64,000 nt of DNA from Crossiella sp. SN42 (GCF_023897065.1 NZ_JAMHIV010000014.1:124001-188000), one strand, 5' to 3'. Numbered from the stretch's first letter, positions 46,251 to 54,411 are shown. Numbers and translations are program-made. Notes: generated by a model not told the origin, from the letters alone.

Positions 46251-48051
46251 CCCAGTACCGCTTATTCGAACCGCGACCCTTGGGGTCGGGTTTGAGCAGG
46301 TCAGCAAGGTTGATAGCAGCGGCGGCACCACCTGTGAGGGTGGTGCCGTTTTTGCTGTGTGCTGAGCCGTCCCAGGGCACGAACTGGGAGGCGCTGAGGT
46401 TGCCTGTGTCGCCCTGTGCGGGGCGAGGGGCGGGGATAGCTTCGGTGAGCCGGTAGCGCTCTGGTGCGGCGGTGCTGAGCACATCGAAGGGTTGGTTCAG
46501 CCTGTGGCTGGTGACGGTGATGGCGCGTTCGGTGTCGGTGTTGATGTCTATCCGGTTGATCACTGATTTGAGGAAGGCGGCGCGGGCGGTGTCGTCTCCG
46601 TAGAGGTAGACGGGGCCTGGTTGGGCCAAGATGGTGGCGGCGGCGTTGAGGTAGTCGCGTCCGGTGTGCAGGACGGTGTCGATGTCGGCTAGCTGTTGGG
46701 TCACATTGGCGATATCAGCCCGAATGTCGCGCATCTCATCGTCCAGGGCGTCCTCGGGCCAGCGGGGGTCGCCGAGTTTGCGGATGCAGCCGCGTACCGC
46801 GTCGTTGAGCAGTTTGAGTTGGCGGTTCAGGGTTTTGCGGGTGGCGGCGGAGTCGGTGCGTTCATCCCGGACGATGGTATCGAGTTGGCGGGCGAGGGCG
46901 TGCCGTACCGGTTCGGGCAGGGTGATGGTGTCCAGGTGTGCGGCTACGGCGTGCTCCAGCTCGGCCACGGGCAGGTACGGCAGTGTGCAGCGTTTGTCTT
47001 TGATACCAATACAATAATAGTATTCATAGATGCCGCCGTTGCCCTTGGCGGGTGTGTAGATCAGCCGCTCGTTGCCGCAGCGCCCGCACCACAGATAGCC
47101 CTTGAGGTCGTGGTGGTGTTTACGGTCGCGGGTACCGGCTCCGCCGTTGCGGTCCACGGTCAACACTTCTTGCACCCGGTTGAACAGGTCTTCTGTGACA
47201 AGGGGTTCGTGCAAACCGGGGTACCATTGGCCGTCTTGTTCAACATAGCCGCAGTAGTAGCGATTTTGAAGCAGGTAACCGAGTTGGGTCAGGGAAAGCG
47301 GGCGTTCGGGGAGGTCTTTCCACGGGGGCATGAGTAGCCCGGCGGCGGTGATCATCTCTAAGACTTGGGCTTGGCTGTATTTTCCGGTGGCGTACAGCTC
47401 GAAGGCGCGTCGGATGTGGCGGGCGCATTCCGGGTTGATCATGATGGTGGGAACGCTGCGTTTTTCCTTGCCGATGGTGATGGTTTCGCGGGTGTTGAGG
47501 TAGCCGATGGGGGCGCGGCGTACGGTGTGGCCGCGTTTGGCTTTTTCGGCCATCTTGTAGCGGACGTCTTCGCTGAGTTTGGCCGAGTAGTACTCATCTA
47601 GATCGTGTTTGAGGTTTTCCAGCAGTTGGGTATCGGGGTTGTCTTCAAAGCGGCTTTCGGGGGTGATCAGTCGTACGCCGAGCTTGTGTAGTTCGAGTTT
47701 GACCAGTCGGGCTTCTAGGGCGTTGCGGAAGATCCGCGAGAACTGGTACATGATGACCAGGTCAACATCTTTGATTGTGGTGATGCGCCGGATCATGTCC
47801 TGGTAATCCTTGCGCTTCACGATAGATGTGGCGGTGCCTTTGTCGAGGTACTCATCGACAATATCGGCGTCCCAATCTGCAGCGGTGTCATCGGTGGCGG
47901 TGCGTTGGGTTGCGATGGAGTCGCCGTCACGGGTGCGGCCGGTTTGGGCTTGTTTGAGTGTGGACACTCGCAGGTAGCGCACTGCACGTTTACGCCGTGG
48001 TCCGGCAACAGTGTCGCGTGGGACGGTGGTTCGTTTCATCTCATCCCCCAT
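46210..48051 (-). CDS. large serine recombinase (integrase)
   Basis: This 613-residue site-specific recombinase has the resolvase catalytic domain: the serine is in RYLRVSTLKQ, and the arginines are in YQFSRIFRN. A recombinase domain follows, then a zinc ribbon (CGRCGNERLIY with a later CIGIKDKRC) and a coiled-coil region. It would integrate and excise the island. The last residues WVGTVGFEPTTPRL are encoded by the antisense of tRNA-Val, and the TAA stop is antisense of its anticodon loop. The start is ATG at 48051 or 48039; the XRE gene stop overlaps it. It appears full length and active. Confidence 0.93.
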   Translation of the reverse strand: MGDEMKRTTVPRDTVAGPRRKRAVRYLRVSTLKQAQTGRTRDGDSIATQRTATDDTAADWDADIVDEYLDKGTATSIVKRKDYQDMIRRITTIKDVDLVIMYQFSRIFRNALEARLVKLELHKLGVRLITPESRFEDNPDTQLLENLKHDLDEYYSAKLSEDVRYKMAEKAKRGHTVRRAPIGYLNTRETITIGKEKRSVPTIMINPECARHIRRAFELYATGKYSQAQVLEMITAAGLLMPPWKDLPERPLSLTQLGYLLQNRYYCGYVEQDGQWYPGLHEPLVTEDLFNRVQEVLTVDRNGGAGTRDRKHHHDLKGYLWCGRCGNERLIYTPAKGNGGIYEYYYCIGIKDKRCTLPYLPVAELEHAVAAHLDTITLPEPVRHALARQLDTIVRDERTDSAATRKTLNRQLKLLNDAVRGCIRKLGDPRWPEDALDDEMRDIRADIANVTQQLADIDTVLHTGRDYLNAAATILAQPGPVYLYGDDTARAAFLKSVINRIDINTDTERAITVTSHRLNQPFDVLSTAAPERYRLTEAIPAPRPAQGDTGNLSASQFVPWDGSAHSKNGTTLTGGAAAAINLADLLKPDPKGRGSNKRYWVGTVGFEPTTPRL

Positions 48052-48310
48052 TGAGGAGTTCGGCGAGCCGTTGATACGGCGGCAGCAGTTCGAAAGCGGT
48101 TCGAACGTCTACCGCAAGAACCTCAATGAGTCCAATCAAGACCTCCGGGGTTGGTGTGGGGGTGGTGCCGTTTTCGATCCGGGCCACTGTCGTATGGCTG
48201 ATATCGAGTTGGTCAGCAAGTGCGCGTTGACTGATTTTTTTGGTGGTGCGTGCTGCGGTGATCAGTTCACCGAAGCTGTTCGGGGCGGGGGTTGCGGGCG
48301 GTGGTGTCAC
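48041..48310 (-). CDS. XRE-family helix-turn-helix regulator
   Basis: This 89-residue protein has a single Cro/C1-type helix-turn-helix: FGELITAARTTKKISQRALADQLDISHTTVARIENGTTPTP. The C-terminal tail is hydrophobic and short. Its stop overlaps the recombinase start, so it is translated together with the recombinase and probably controls the integration operon. The upstream 228 nt (48311-48538) contain a cluster of CTAGC motifs that could be its operators. Confidence 0.88.
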   Translation of the reverse strand: MTPPPATPAPNSFGELITAARTTKKISQRALADQLDISHTTVARIENGTTPTPTPEVLIGLIEVLAVDVRTAFELLPPYQRLAELLNGG

Positions 48311-48388
48311 GGTGTCCAGATTGGCAGCTGGTGCACGGTTGCACCACCGCCGAACCGGTCGCGCTGAGCCGGTTCAGCTGCGGTGCCT

Positions 48389-48537
48389 CTAGCAGCCGGG
48401 CCTGCTAGCTCTAGCAGTCCCTCTAGCGCCTGGCGGGTGTGCTGACCTGGGGTTGTGTCTCTAGCGGGTGAGGCCGGCGAGGGCCTCGGTTTGGGCCTGG
48501 GTGGGGGGGGGGGGGGTGACAGCGAGCAGCTGCTAGC
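48389..48537. repeat. cluster of six CTAGC motifs, including a perfect hairpin
   Basis: CTAGC occurs at 48389, 48405, 48411, 48423, 48461 and 48533. CTAGCAG (48389-48395) and CTGCTAG (48402-48408) form a 7-bp inverted repeat with loop CCGGGC. The stretch lies upstream of the XRE gene and downstream of a small resolvase-like gene. CTAG words are usually rare in such genomes, so the density suggests operators or recombination-related sites. Confidence 0.6.
48503..48516. repeat. homopolymer of fourteen G residues
   Basis: Fourteen consecutive G occur on the plus strand in the non-coding gap between a resolvase-like gene and the XRE gene. Such tracts can vary in length by slippage and can also be assembly artefacts. 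Confidence 0.7.
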
Positions 48538-48538
48538 G

Positions 48539-48892
48539 CTAGAACGGGTCGGGGCAGGCCACAGTGATCCCTAGGTCAGCGAGTTTCTGATGGACGAGCA
48601 AGTCGCCGATAAGGCCACGGGGCATGAAGTCCAGTCGTGAGCGGGCGAGGTGCATGTGCGCCCAGACGAAGGCGTGCGTCACGGATTCGTTGGCGGCTAG
48701 GTAGTCGAACATCTCTTCAAGGATGGGTGTCCCGTCATCAAGATCGGCGGGCCGGGCGAACTCGCGAACGATAGGAATACCAAGATTTTGGGCTAGTTCT
48801 TGGCAGAAAACTCGTTCAGGGTTAACGGTTCCTGGTTGGTCGAAGGCGATGTACAGCACTCCGACGGGGTTGGTTGGGTTACGTCGAGCCAT
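48539..48892 (-). CDS. degenerate serine-resolvase-like protein 1
   Basis: This 117-residue protein has the layout of a serine recombinase catalytic domain: VGVLYIAFDQPG as first strand, CQELAQNLGIPIVREF, ILEEMFDYLAANESVTHAFVW, HLARSRLDF, and a final LADLGITVACPDP. The catalytic YxRVSxxxQ motif is replaced by YIAFDQ, so serine and arginine are missing. This resemblance is my reading of the strand and helix order, not a database result. It is the last of a leftward row of three such proteins. It may be a regulator or structural partner. The ATG is at 48890-48892. Confidence 0.7.
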   Translation of the reverse strand: MARRNPTNPVGVLYIAFDQPGTVNPERVFCQELAQNLGIPIVREFARPADLDDGTPILEEMFDYLAANESVTHAFVWAHMHLARSRLDFMPRGLIGDLLVHQKLADLGITVACPDPF

Positions 48893-48916
48893 GGCGCTGT
48901 CTCCTTATCGGGTGGG

Positions 48917-49183
48917 TCAGGTGATCCAGGTGATGCCCATGGCGGCGAGTTGTTCAGCGAGGAGTTCGATACGTGCCTGTGCGGCGGGGTCGGTGATGGT
49001 GTCGGCGAAAAACACCACGGCGGTGGTGTGGGTGGTGACGTAGGTCAGGAGTTCGTCGATGTCGTGGCGAATGGTCTCGCTCACCCGGTAGCCCTTGGCT
49101 TTAGCGGTGTGCCCGGCGGTGTCGGCGTAGGTGGGGTTGGTGTCCACTGTGAACACCACCGCGGTTTTACCTTTCCTGGTCAT
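48917..49183 (-). CDS. degenerate serine-resolvase-like protein 2
   Basis: This 88-residue protein has opening TAVVFTVDTNPTYADTAGHTAKAKGYRVSETI, middle LLTYVTTHTTAVVFFADTI, and end ARIELLAEQLAAMGITWIT. These mimic the beta-alpha-beta order of a resolvase catalytic domain, without the catalytic serine. It resembles the next gene upstream. The ATG overlaps the stop of that gene (ATGA), so the two are co-translated. Function unknown. Confidence 0.68.
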   Translation of the reverse strand: MTRKGKTAVVFTVDTNPTYADTAGHTAKAKGYRVSETIRHDIDELLTYVTTHTTAVVFFADTITDPAAQARIELLAEQLAAMGITWIT

Positions 49184-49548
49184 GACATAGTGCCTTTCGT
49201 GGTGGTGGGTGGCGAGGGGTACTGGTCCTCGGGAATGGGCTCGGTGTGCAGGATTAGAGCGTTGCCGTCTAGGCGCATGTGATCGGAGACGTCGACCCAC
49301 TCCACTCCGAGGGCGGTGAACTGGTGACGCAGTCGGTTGATTCGGTGTTGGGTGTTGGGGTCATGCACAGGGTCGGCCGTATAGACCGCGTCGATGAGTT
49401 TTTCTGAGAGCAGGTTGCGCGGGATGGTGGCGATGAAGGTGTCAGTGACGGTGTAGCCGTGCCATCGTGCAATGCGGCAGGCGGCAATCTGGTAGGCGGG
49501 GAAGTCGTAGGCGGTGAACACGATCGCGGTGTTCTGGTGTGTGGCCAC
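49180..49548 (-). CDS. degenerate serine-resolvase-like protein 3
   Basis: This 122-residue protein has TAIVFTAYDFPAYQIAACRIARWHGYTVTDTF at the N-terminus and HRINRLRHQFTALGVEWVDV near the middle, clearly related to the protein encoded at 48917-49183, with a longer C-terminal tail. No catalytic serine motif is present. The GTG at 49548 has AAAGG 8 nt upstream and lies 5 nt beyond the translocase stop, so it is in the transfer operon. Confidence 0.68.
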   Translation of the reverse strand: MATHQNTAIVFTAYDFPAYQIAACRIARWHGYTVTDTFIATIPRNLLSEKLIDAVYTADPVHDPNTQHRINRLRHQFTALGVEWVDVSDHMRLDGNALILHTEPIPEDQYPSPPTTTKGTMS

Positions 49549-49553
49549 GGTTT

Positions 49554-51710
49554 TTACCTTTCGTTCGGTGTGCGGGGGTGCGGAATCTTGGCGGCGGCAA
49601 GGGCTGTGTGGAGATCGGCGCGGGTGATGGCGCGGCGGTTGGCCTTCACGCCGGTGTCCGGGTCGGTGTCCCAGTGCTGAACCGGCCGGATGCCATAGGG
49701 GCGTAGGGCGGTGGTGAGCTGGGTGGCTTTCGCCCCGCGCTCCAACTTCGCCCAGGCCCCATAGATGTCGGGTCGGAGTTGGGCGAGGCGGTCCACAATG
49801 GACTCGTTCCACATCACCGTGGCATCAACGGGAAAAACGGCGTTGATGTCGGCCAGCAACGAATCGGTGCGCGTGGTGTCCTGGGTGGTGGTTCCGGCGG
49901 TTGTGTCGAGTGCGTAGCCGGTCAGCCGGTCCTGGGCTTGGCGGAGTTGGCGGGCGCGTTCGGCGATGGCGGTGGCGCTGGGGGCGTCGGTGTAGACGCC
50001 GCGCACAATCACCGGCTCATCGGTAGCGCCCAACAGGTATCCGATTCCCTTGTCCCGCAAGGAGAAAATCGAAGGGCGGATACCGTTACGCCATGCCGAG
50101 GTGCCTAGGATCATGTCGGTTTCGGTCTGTCCCATGACTTTCAGGCACAACCTGACGGCGGCGTTCGCCCGGATTCCTGGCGGTAGGCTTTTTTCATCGG
50201 GTCGTTGGGTGGCCAGGATGGTGATGATTCCGACCGCTGGACCCCGGCGCACTAGATCGTCAACCAGGGCCGTGATGTCCTGGCCATGCTCGGGATGGGT
50301 AAACCAGTTCTGGCATTCATCAACACCCAGAACGATGGGATGCAGGCCAAGGTCACGCTGACCGGCTAGATGGGGGGTGATCTTGGATTCTGGGCACAGG
50401 TCGCGGGGAAGCTCACGCAGCACCGTCGCGCGGCGGCGTAGCTCGTCACGCAGTTCCCGGAGATCGGTGAGGGCATAGGCGATGTCGTCGTGGTCGTCAC
50501 CGGCCCGGTACCGGTGGGCGATGGCGGCCAGGGCGGCGTGGTCCCCGGTGCCTTTGAGGTCATAGACGTGCAACTGGGCGCGCACATCCAAGGAGGCGGC
50601 TAGGAGCAGCAGGCGCAGCCACACGGTTTTACCCATGCGCGGCAAGGCACCGATGACGATGGAGGTGAACATCAACACGGCGGTGACCCAGCGCCCGCGC
50701 GGATCGGTCCCGACCGGCACACCGTCGAACAGGTCGACGGTGCCCTTGGATGCGAGGGGCCAGCGGGGTTGCTTGGTGGTGGCCATGTCGGTGTGGGCGA
50801 CCCACAGCAGCAGCCGACCGGGGTGCACCTCGGGCATGGTTTCGGGCCACACGCAGCCCAACGGCCGGGACAGCGCCGAAGCCAACTTCGGGCGGCGTTC
50901 GATCACCTCCGCCGCGACCACACCCGGCGGCAGATCGACCACGGCGCGCCAGCCGGGGCCGTCCTGGGTGATCGGGGCCGGGAAGTGCGCGGCTTTGGCG
51001 TTGCGGATGCCGATGGCCTCCAACGCGCCCAGCACGTCGTTGCTGTGCAACGGTCGGGCTGTGGGGACCACGACGGCGCGGGTGACGATCGGCTTATCTG
51101 CTGGGGTGCCAACCCTGGCCAAGATCACCGCGAGGCCGGCGACCAGGACGGCGATCATCCACACGGGAGCGAACACCCACAGCGCCACACAGGCCAGGGC
51201 TGTCACCGCTGCTCCCATCAACACCATGCGGATGCGCTTGCTGATGCGTCGATTCCTCAGTTGGGTGAAGAAAAAATAGGTTTCACCGCGTGGCGGTGTG
51301 GCCGCTGCTGGCAGGCCGGGACCTGGCTTGCTGGCCGCTGATGCGGCGGCACTAGGTGGGGCAGCGGCGGGCTTGGTGGGGCGGGTCTCGGCATCGATCA
51401 TCCACCGCCACAACGCCGTGAGGATGATCCACGCCCCTGCCGGGGCGCGCCACAACAGCGCCACAGCAACGTACTTCGGCAGGCGCACCAGATGAAACCC
51501 GGCCGCATACGCCCCATGCCGGGCTAGGAACACCAGCGCGGCTCGCAGGGCAGTCCAGGAGCGCAGCCAGGCCGGGATGATGGGCCGCCGCTCTTCTCGT
51601 TGCGGCACAACAGAATCCGGGTTAGTGGTGTGGGGTTGATCAACCATCACCAGCTCGACCTGGTCCCGGTCGATGTCGTCGGTGTGGTGGGGGTCGCCGG
51701 TGGCGTTCAT
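49554..51710 (-). CDS. TraB/FtsK-SpoIIIE-type DNA translocase of the island
   Basis: This 718-residue membrane ATPase has helices in two groups (about 45-105 and 160-200) and a C-terminal motor domain. Walker A is GALPRMGKT (about 354-362), Walker B is PIVLGVDECQ, and ILATQRPDEKSLP is the FtsK-type sensor region. In actinomycete integrative conjugative elements such proteins move double-stranded DNA between mycelial cells. The ATG at 51710 has AGGAG before it. The downstream resolvase-like genes form one leftward operon with it. Confidence 0.9.
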   Translation of the reverse strand: MNATGDPHHTDDIDRDQVELVMVDQPHTTNPDSVVPQREERRPIIPAWLRSWTALRAALVFLARHGAYAAGFHLVRLPKYVAVALLWRAPAGAWIILTALWRWMIDAETRPTKPAAAPPSAAASAASKPGPGLPAAATPPRGETYFFFTQLRNRRISKRIRMVLMGAAVTALACVALWVFAPVWMIAVLVAGLAVILARVGTPADKPIVTRAVVVPTARPLHSNDVLGALEAIGIRNAKAAHFPAPITQDGPGWRAVVDLPPGVVAAEVIERRPKLASALSRPLGCVWPETMPEVHPGRLLLWVAHTDMATTKQPRWPLASKGTVDLFDGVPVGTDPRGRWVTAVLMFTSIVIGALPRMGKTVWLRLLLLAASLDVRAQLHVYDLKGTGDHAALAAIAHRYRAGDDHDDIAYALTDLRELRDELRRRATVLRELPRDLCPESKITPHLAGQRDLGLHPIVLGVDECQNWFTHPEHGQDITALVDDLVRRGPAVGIITILATQRPDEKSLPPGIRANAAVRLCLKVMGQTETDMILGTSAWRNGIRPSIFSLRDKGIGYLLGATDEPVIVRGVYTDAPSATAIAERARQLRQAQDRLTGYALDTTAGTTTQDTTRTDSLLADINAVFPVDATVMWNESIVDRLAQLRPDIYGAWAKLERGAKATQLTTALRPYGIRPVQHWDTDPDTGVKANRRAITRADLHTALAAAKIPHPRTPNER

Positions 51711-51847
51711 GGCACTCCTGTAGTCGGCGGGGGGATGCTGCAGAAGGGAAAGGAAAGCCAGGCACCGCACCAACAGTGGTGGGGACGGTGGCCGCGGTGC
51801 CTGACTGATCCGGGCACATCCCTTGTGGCGCAACGCCTTGGAGGGGG

Positions 51848-52036
51848 TTAGTCCTCGCGTTCGCCATCGCGGTGCTTCGGCTCGTCCGACTGCGATCGGG
51901 CTGCTTCGCTGTCCTGCTCCTGTTGCCGTTGCAGGTGCCGGGCGTAGGCAATCACCGCGTGTGCCAACAGGATCACGTCGATCTTGCGGCGCAGGTGCAC
52001 ATGCGCCCGGATGCGGTGCCGTTGATGCTTGGCCAT
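51848..52036 (-). CDS. small basic protein of unknown function, 62 residues
   Basis: The protein opens MAKHQRHRIRAHVHLRRKIDVILLAHAVIAYARHLQRQQEQ: a basic stretch, then a helix, then an acidic, hydrophilic tail. Small genes like this usually precede the transfer gene in actinomycete conjugative elements. Its role is unknown. ATG at 52034-52036. Confidence 0.5.
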   Translation of the reverse strand: MAKHQRHRIRAHVHLRRKIDVILLAHAVIAYARHLQRQQEQDSEAARSQSDEPKHRDGERED

Positions 52037-52047
52037 GTGCCTGCCCC

Positions 52048-52275
52048 CTAGAGCCAGCGGCGGGTATGCGCCGCCCGTGCCCGCATGCGTGCGGTGTATG
52101 CCACAACGCGGGCGGTGTGCGTAGAGATGGGGTCCACTGTGGCCAGAAGCTCATACATTTCGGCTTTGTGGAGCCAAAACCGCACCCAAGCCCGCGCTGG
52201 TGCGTCGTAGGCCGGGATGGATGCTAGGTGTGCGCGGATCGCGGCACAGACTTCGGCGCGGATCGTTGATGCCAT
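52048..52275 (-). CDS. small helical protein of unknown function, 75 residues
   Basis: The protein is rich in alanine and arginine (MASTIRAEVCAAIRAHLASIPAYD and HTARVVAYTARMRARAAHTRRWL) and is predicted to be helical. The ATG at 52275 has GGAGG 9 nt upstream, while the frame upstream of it is not codon-like. It is the first gene of the leftward transfer operon and divergent from the GntR gene. No family is recognised. Confidence 0.55.
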   Translation of the reverse strand: MASTIRAEVCAAIRAHLASIPAYDAPARAWVRFWLHKAEMYELLATVDPISTHTARVVAYTARMRARAAHTRRWL

Positions 52276-52424
52276 AGGGAAATTGCCTCCGCTAACGGTG
52301 AGTGGCGGCCATTGTGGACGCACAAATCTCACCGTACGGCGATCCACCGCAAAGTCTAGAAACCGTTGGCATGAAACAAAAAGCATGTACACCGCATGCA
52401 CTGCATATGCCATAGTATGGAGTT
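52276..52424. promoter_or_regulatory. divergent promoter region between transfer operon and gntR
   Basis: This 149-nt AT-richer gap separates the leftward transfer genes from the rightward GntR-type gene. In related elements such a regulator represses the transfer genes from this position. I see AGAAACCGTTGGCATGAAAC and TGCATATGCCATAGTATGG near 52360-52420 as candidate promoter or operator sequence. Confidence 0.5.
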
Positions 52425-52844
52425 ATGCGGTACAGACGGCGTAGTCCCCTTGTTGCGTATCAACGGATCGCCGATGAGCTACGTGCCAAGATCATCGCGG
52501 GCACGATCGCCGTGGGTAAGCAGCTCCCCGCGTTTTCGTTGCTGGCTAAGCGATACGGCGTCTCGGTCGGCACGATCCAAACCGCGATCGGTGTGCTGGT
52601 GGAGGAGGGCTATGTGGTCTCTGAGCCCGGACGCGGCACCTGGGTGGTCACGTCCGGGCATCAGAGCGCTAGTGAGGGTTCGCAGATGGCTCTAGCGGAA
52701 GCTCATGCCTTCGTTGTCGAGCTTCGCGCTGGGGTTAACCGGCTTCGGGACGCTCTGCGGCTTCGGCCTCGGCGGCGCGGGCTTCGTCGAGAAGATCGTC
52801 CGCCTCATACAGAAGATCGTCCAGATCGTCGCGAAACCCCCTGA
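52425..52844 (+). CDS. GntR-family regulator of the transfer region (KorSA-like)
   Basis: This 139-residue protein has a GntR winged helix: YQRIADELRAKIIAGTIAVGKQLPAFSLLAKRYGVSVGTIQTAIGVLVEEGYVVSEPGRGTWVV (about residues 12-76). The C-terminal 40 residues are arginine-rich, and that stretch overlaps the oppositely directed coiled-coil gene. The real C-terminus is therefore short and may be partly chance sequence. It probably represses the adjacent transfer operon. Confidence 0.85.
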   Translation: MRYRRRSPLVAYQRIADELRAKIIAGTIAVGKQLPAFSLLAKRYGVSVGTIQTAIGVLVEEGYVVSEPGRGTWVVTSGHQSASEGSQMALAEAHAFVVELRAGVNRLRDALRLRPRRRGLRREDRPPHTEDRPDRRETP

Positions 52845-52938
52845 GTTCCTCGGCGAGCTGCTCCACCTGCTCGCGTGTCTCTCGCTGAGCCAGTGTCAGG
52901 TAACGAATTTTGGCCAGGATGCGGTTAAGCCGGTCCAT
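52735..52938 (-). CDS. small acidic coiled-coil protein, 67 residues
   Basis: MDRLNRILAKIRYLTLAQRE, then heptad-like VEQLAEELRGFRDDLDDLLYEADDLLDEARAAEAEAAE. The composition is strongly helical and acidic. It overlaps the 3' end of the GntR gene in antiparallel orientation by 110 nt, and the codon use looks more natural in this frame. Small coiled-coil proteins of this kind have no assigned role in such islands. Confidence 0.55.
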   Translation of the reverse strand: MDRLNRILAKIRYLTLAQRETREQVEQLAEELRGFRDDLDDLLYEADDLLDEARAAEAEAAERPEAG

Positions 52939-53555
52939 CTAAATCCTTTGGTCGGCGCGTACGCGGCCAGACCCCCGAAGCGCCCCCATGAACGACAATG
53001 GGTAGCGCGGCTACGTGTGGTGTCTGTCCTGTGTGTACGCAGAAACCATGAGCCCCGTGGGCCTTTGGCGATATGCCACTGAAACGGAGCAACGAACAAA
53101 GACGCCCCGGTGGGCGCAAGTCATGGCCCCATCGGGGCCGTGGGCGCTTGGGTCAGCGACTGAACCGGGTCAGCAGGCGGGAGGGGGCAGGGGGGTGGTG
53201 TTGGTGGCCGTCATGGTCGATCAACTCCCAAACTGTTGTGCTGCAACGCAACACCAACGCTAAGCCGGTGATCCTGTAGCGCGCAGCACCCAAGACGGTA
53301 TGACCTGCTCAGAGCGGCCAAACCGGGTCAGGGTCGCTCGTTAGAGACCTTCGGCGCACCCCAGGGCTAGCGGAAACCTTCACGGTGTGCCCGGCACCGG
53401 TTACAGTAGGCCGTTTTGCCCCCGGCCCGCGCCCATGGGGCGCTAACGTAGCGTCGCGCCATCACCCGATCGGGGACCAGTAGTGGGCGGTCAACCCTCA
53501 CCACGGGTGGTGATCGCGGTCCACATCAGACACTCAGCGCGGGCAGGTAGGGCGC
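52939..53555. other. 617-nt non-coding stretch, candidate origin or transfer site
   Basis: No reading frame here has convincing composition. The stretch has a perfect 16-bp palindrome TCACCACGGGTGGTGA at 53498-53513 and a hairpin GGCCCC-ATC-GGGGCC near 53125-53140. The island otherwise lacks an obvious origin, so this is the best place to look for the transfer origin or replication origin. That is inference. Confidence 0.35.
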
Positions 53556-53984
53556 TCACAACTCCTGGGTGACGTTCTTGGCGGTGTGCAGGGGCTTACC
53601 GCTGTGGCCGGTGGCCGGGTCCACTCCGAGCCAGGTGCTGACCTGGGTCATGGTGACCGGTGGGTCATCGGGGCCAGCGGTGGCGGCCAGGATTTGCCAC
53701 CACACCACCGGAAGCGGGGAGAGCAGGTAGGCAGCGAGCACGGGCACCAGGGCGCAGGGGCCGGGCAGGCCCAGCCGGGTGCGGCAGGCTGGGCACCGGC
53801 CCCGGTGGTTGAGCTGGTGTGGACCCAGCACCGCCCACAGCGCGCCGTGGGTCCGGACCAAGCCTCGGCGCAGGCCAGCAGGCGCGGGGCTGTTGGTGGT
53901 CTCAGCGTTCTGCAGGGCTTGGGTGATCGTGCTCAGGTAGGCGGTCACGGCCCGGTACTGGCCCACCGCAGACGGCCCGGTCAC
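53556..53984 (-). CDS. zinc-finger-like protein of unknown function, 142 residues
   Basis: The protein opens VTGPSAVGQYRAVTAYLSTITQALQ and contains a CPACRTRLGLPGPC cluster that may bind zinc. A helical C-terminal half has PVTMTQVSTWLGVDP, a possible helix-turn-helix. The GTG at 53984 overlaps the stop of the resolvase-like gene upstream, so it is translated with it. No family is recognised. Confidence 0.6.
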   Translation of the reverse strand: MTGPSAVGQYRAVTAYLSTITQALQNAETTNSPAPAGLRRGLVRTHGALWAVLGPHQLNHRGRCPACRTRLGLPGPCALVPVLAAYLLSPLPVVWWQILAATAGPDDPPVTMTQVSTWLGVDPATGHSGKPLHTAKNVTQEL

Positions 53985-54409
53985 CGCTGTCCATCCGGGT
54001 CGCTGCCGCCGCTGGCGCTGGTGCCGTTGGTGGTGGCGCGCTCGCGTAGCTCGGTGATGCTGGGTCCGCCCACGGTCAGCACCTGCGCCACCGCGGCCAG
54101 CAGGCTGTAGGCGCGGGCGGCGGCGTGGGGGTCGCGGGAGAGGTGCCACAAGGTTGGCATGACGACGACGTCCACAGCGAGCAGGGCAGCGATGTCCAGG
54201 CAGGCGGTCAGGCCGGGCCGGTGTAGTCCGGCGCGTGGGTTCCGGCCGGTGTCGATCGGCACGGCTAGGACCTCGTATCCGGCTTTGGTGCACCACGCGG
54301 TCAGCCGGGCGCGTACCCGTGCAGCGTCGTCGGGGTGGGCCACCCGGCCATAACCCACGGCCACCACACCGGTGCCAGAGGGGAGGCGGGTGAGGCGTTC
54401 GCGGCACAT
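53981..54409 (-). CDS. degenerate serine-resolvase-like protein 4
   Basis: This 142-residue protein has VAVGYGRVAHPDDAARVRARLTAWCTKAGYEVLAV, LTACLDIAALLAVDVVVMPTLWHLSRDPHAAARAYSLLAAVAQVL. This follows the resolvase catalytic domain: YxRVS becomes YGRVA, so the Arg is kept but the Ser is lost, and LSRD keeps one of the later arginines. It is probably not a recombinase. It is the middle gene of a three-gene leftward operon. Confidence 0.75.
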   Translation of the reverse strand: MCRERLTRLPSGTGVVAVGYGRVAHPDDAARVRARLTAWCTKAGYEVLAVPIDTGRNPRAGLHRPGLTACLDIAALLAVDVVVMPTLWHLSRDPHAAARAYSLLAAVAQVLTVGGPSITELRERATTNGTSASGGSDPDGQR

Positions 54410-54411
54410 GA

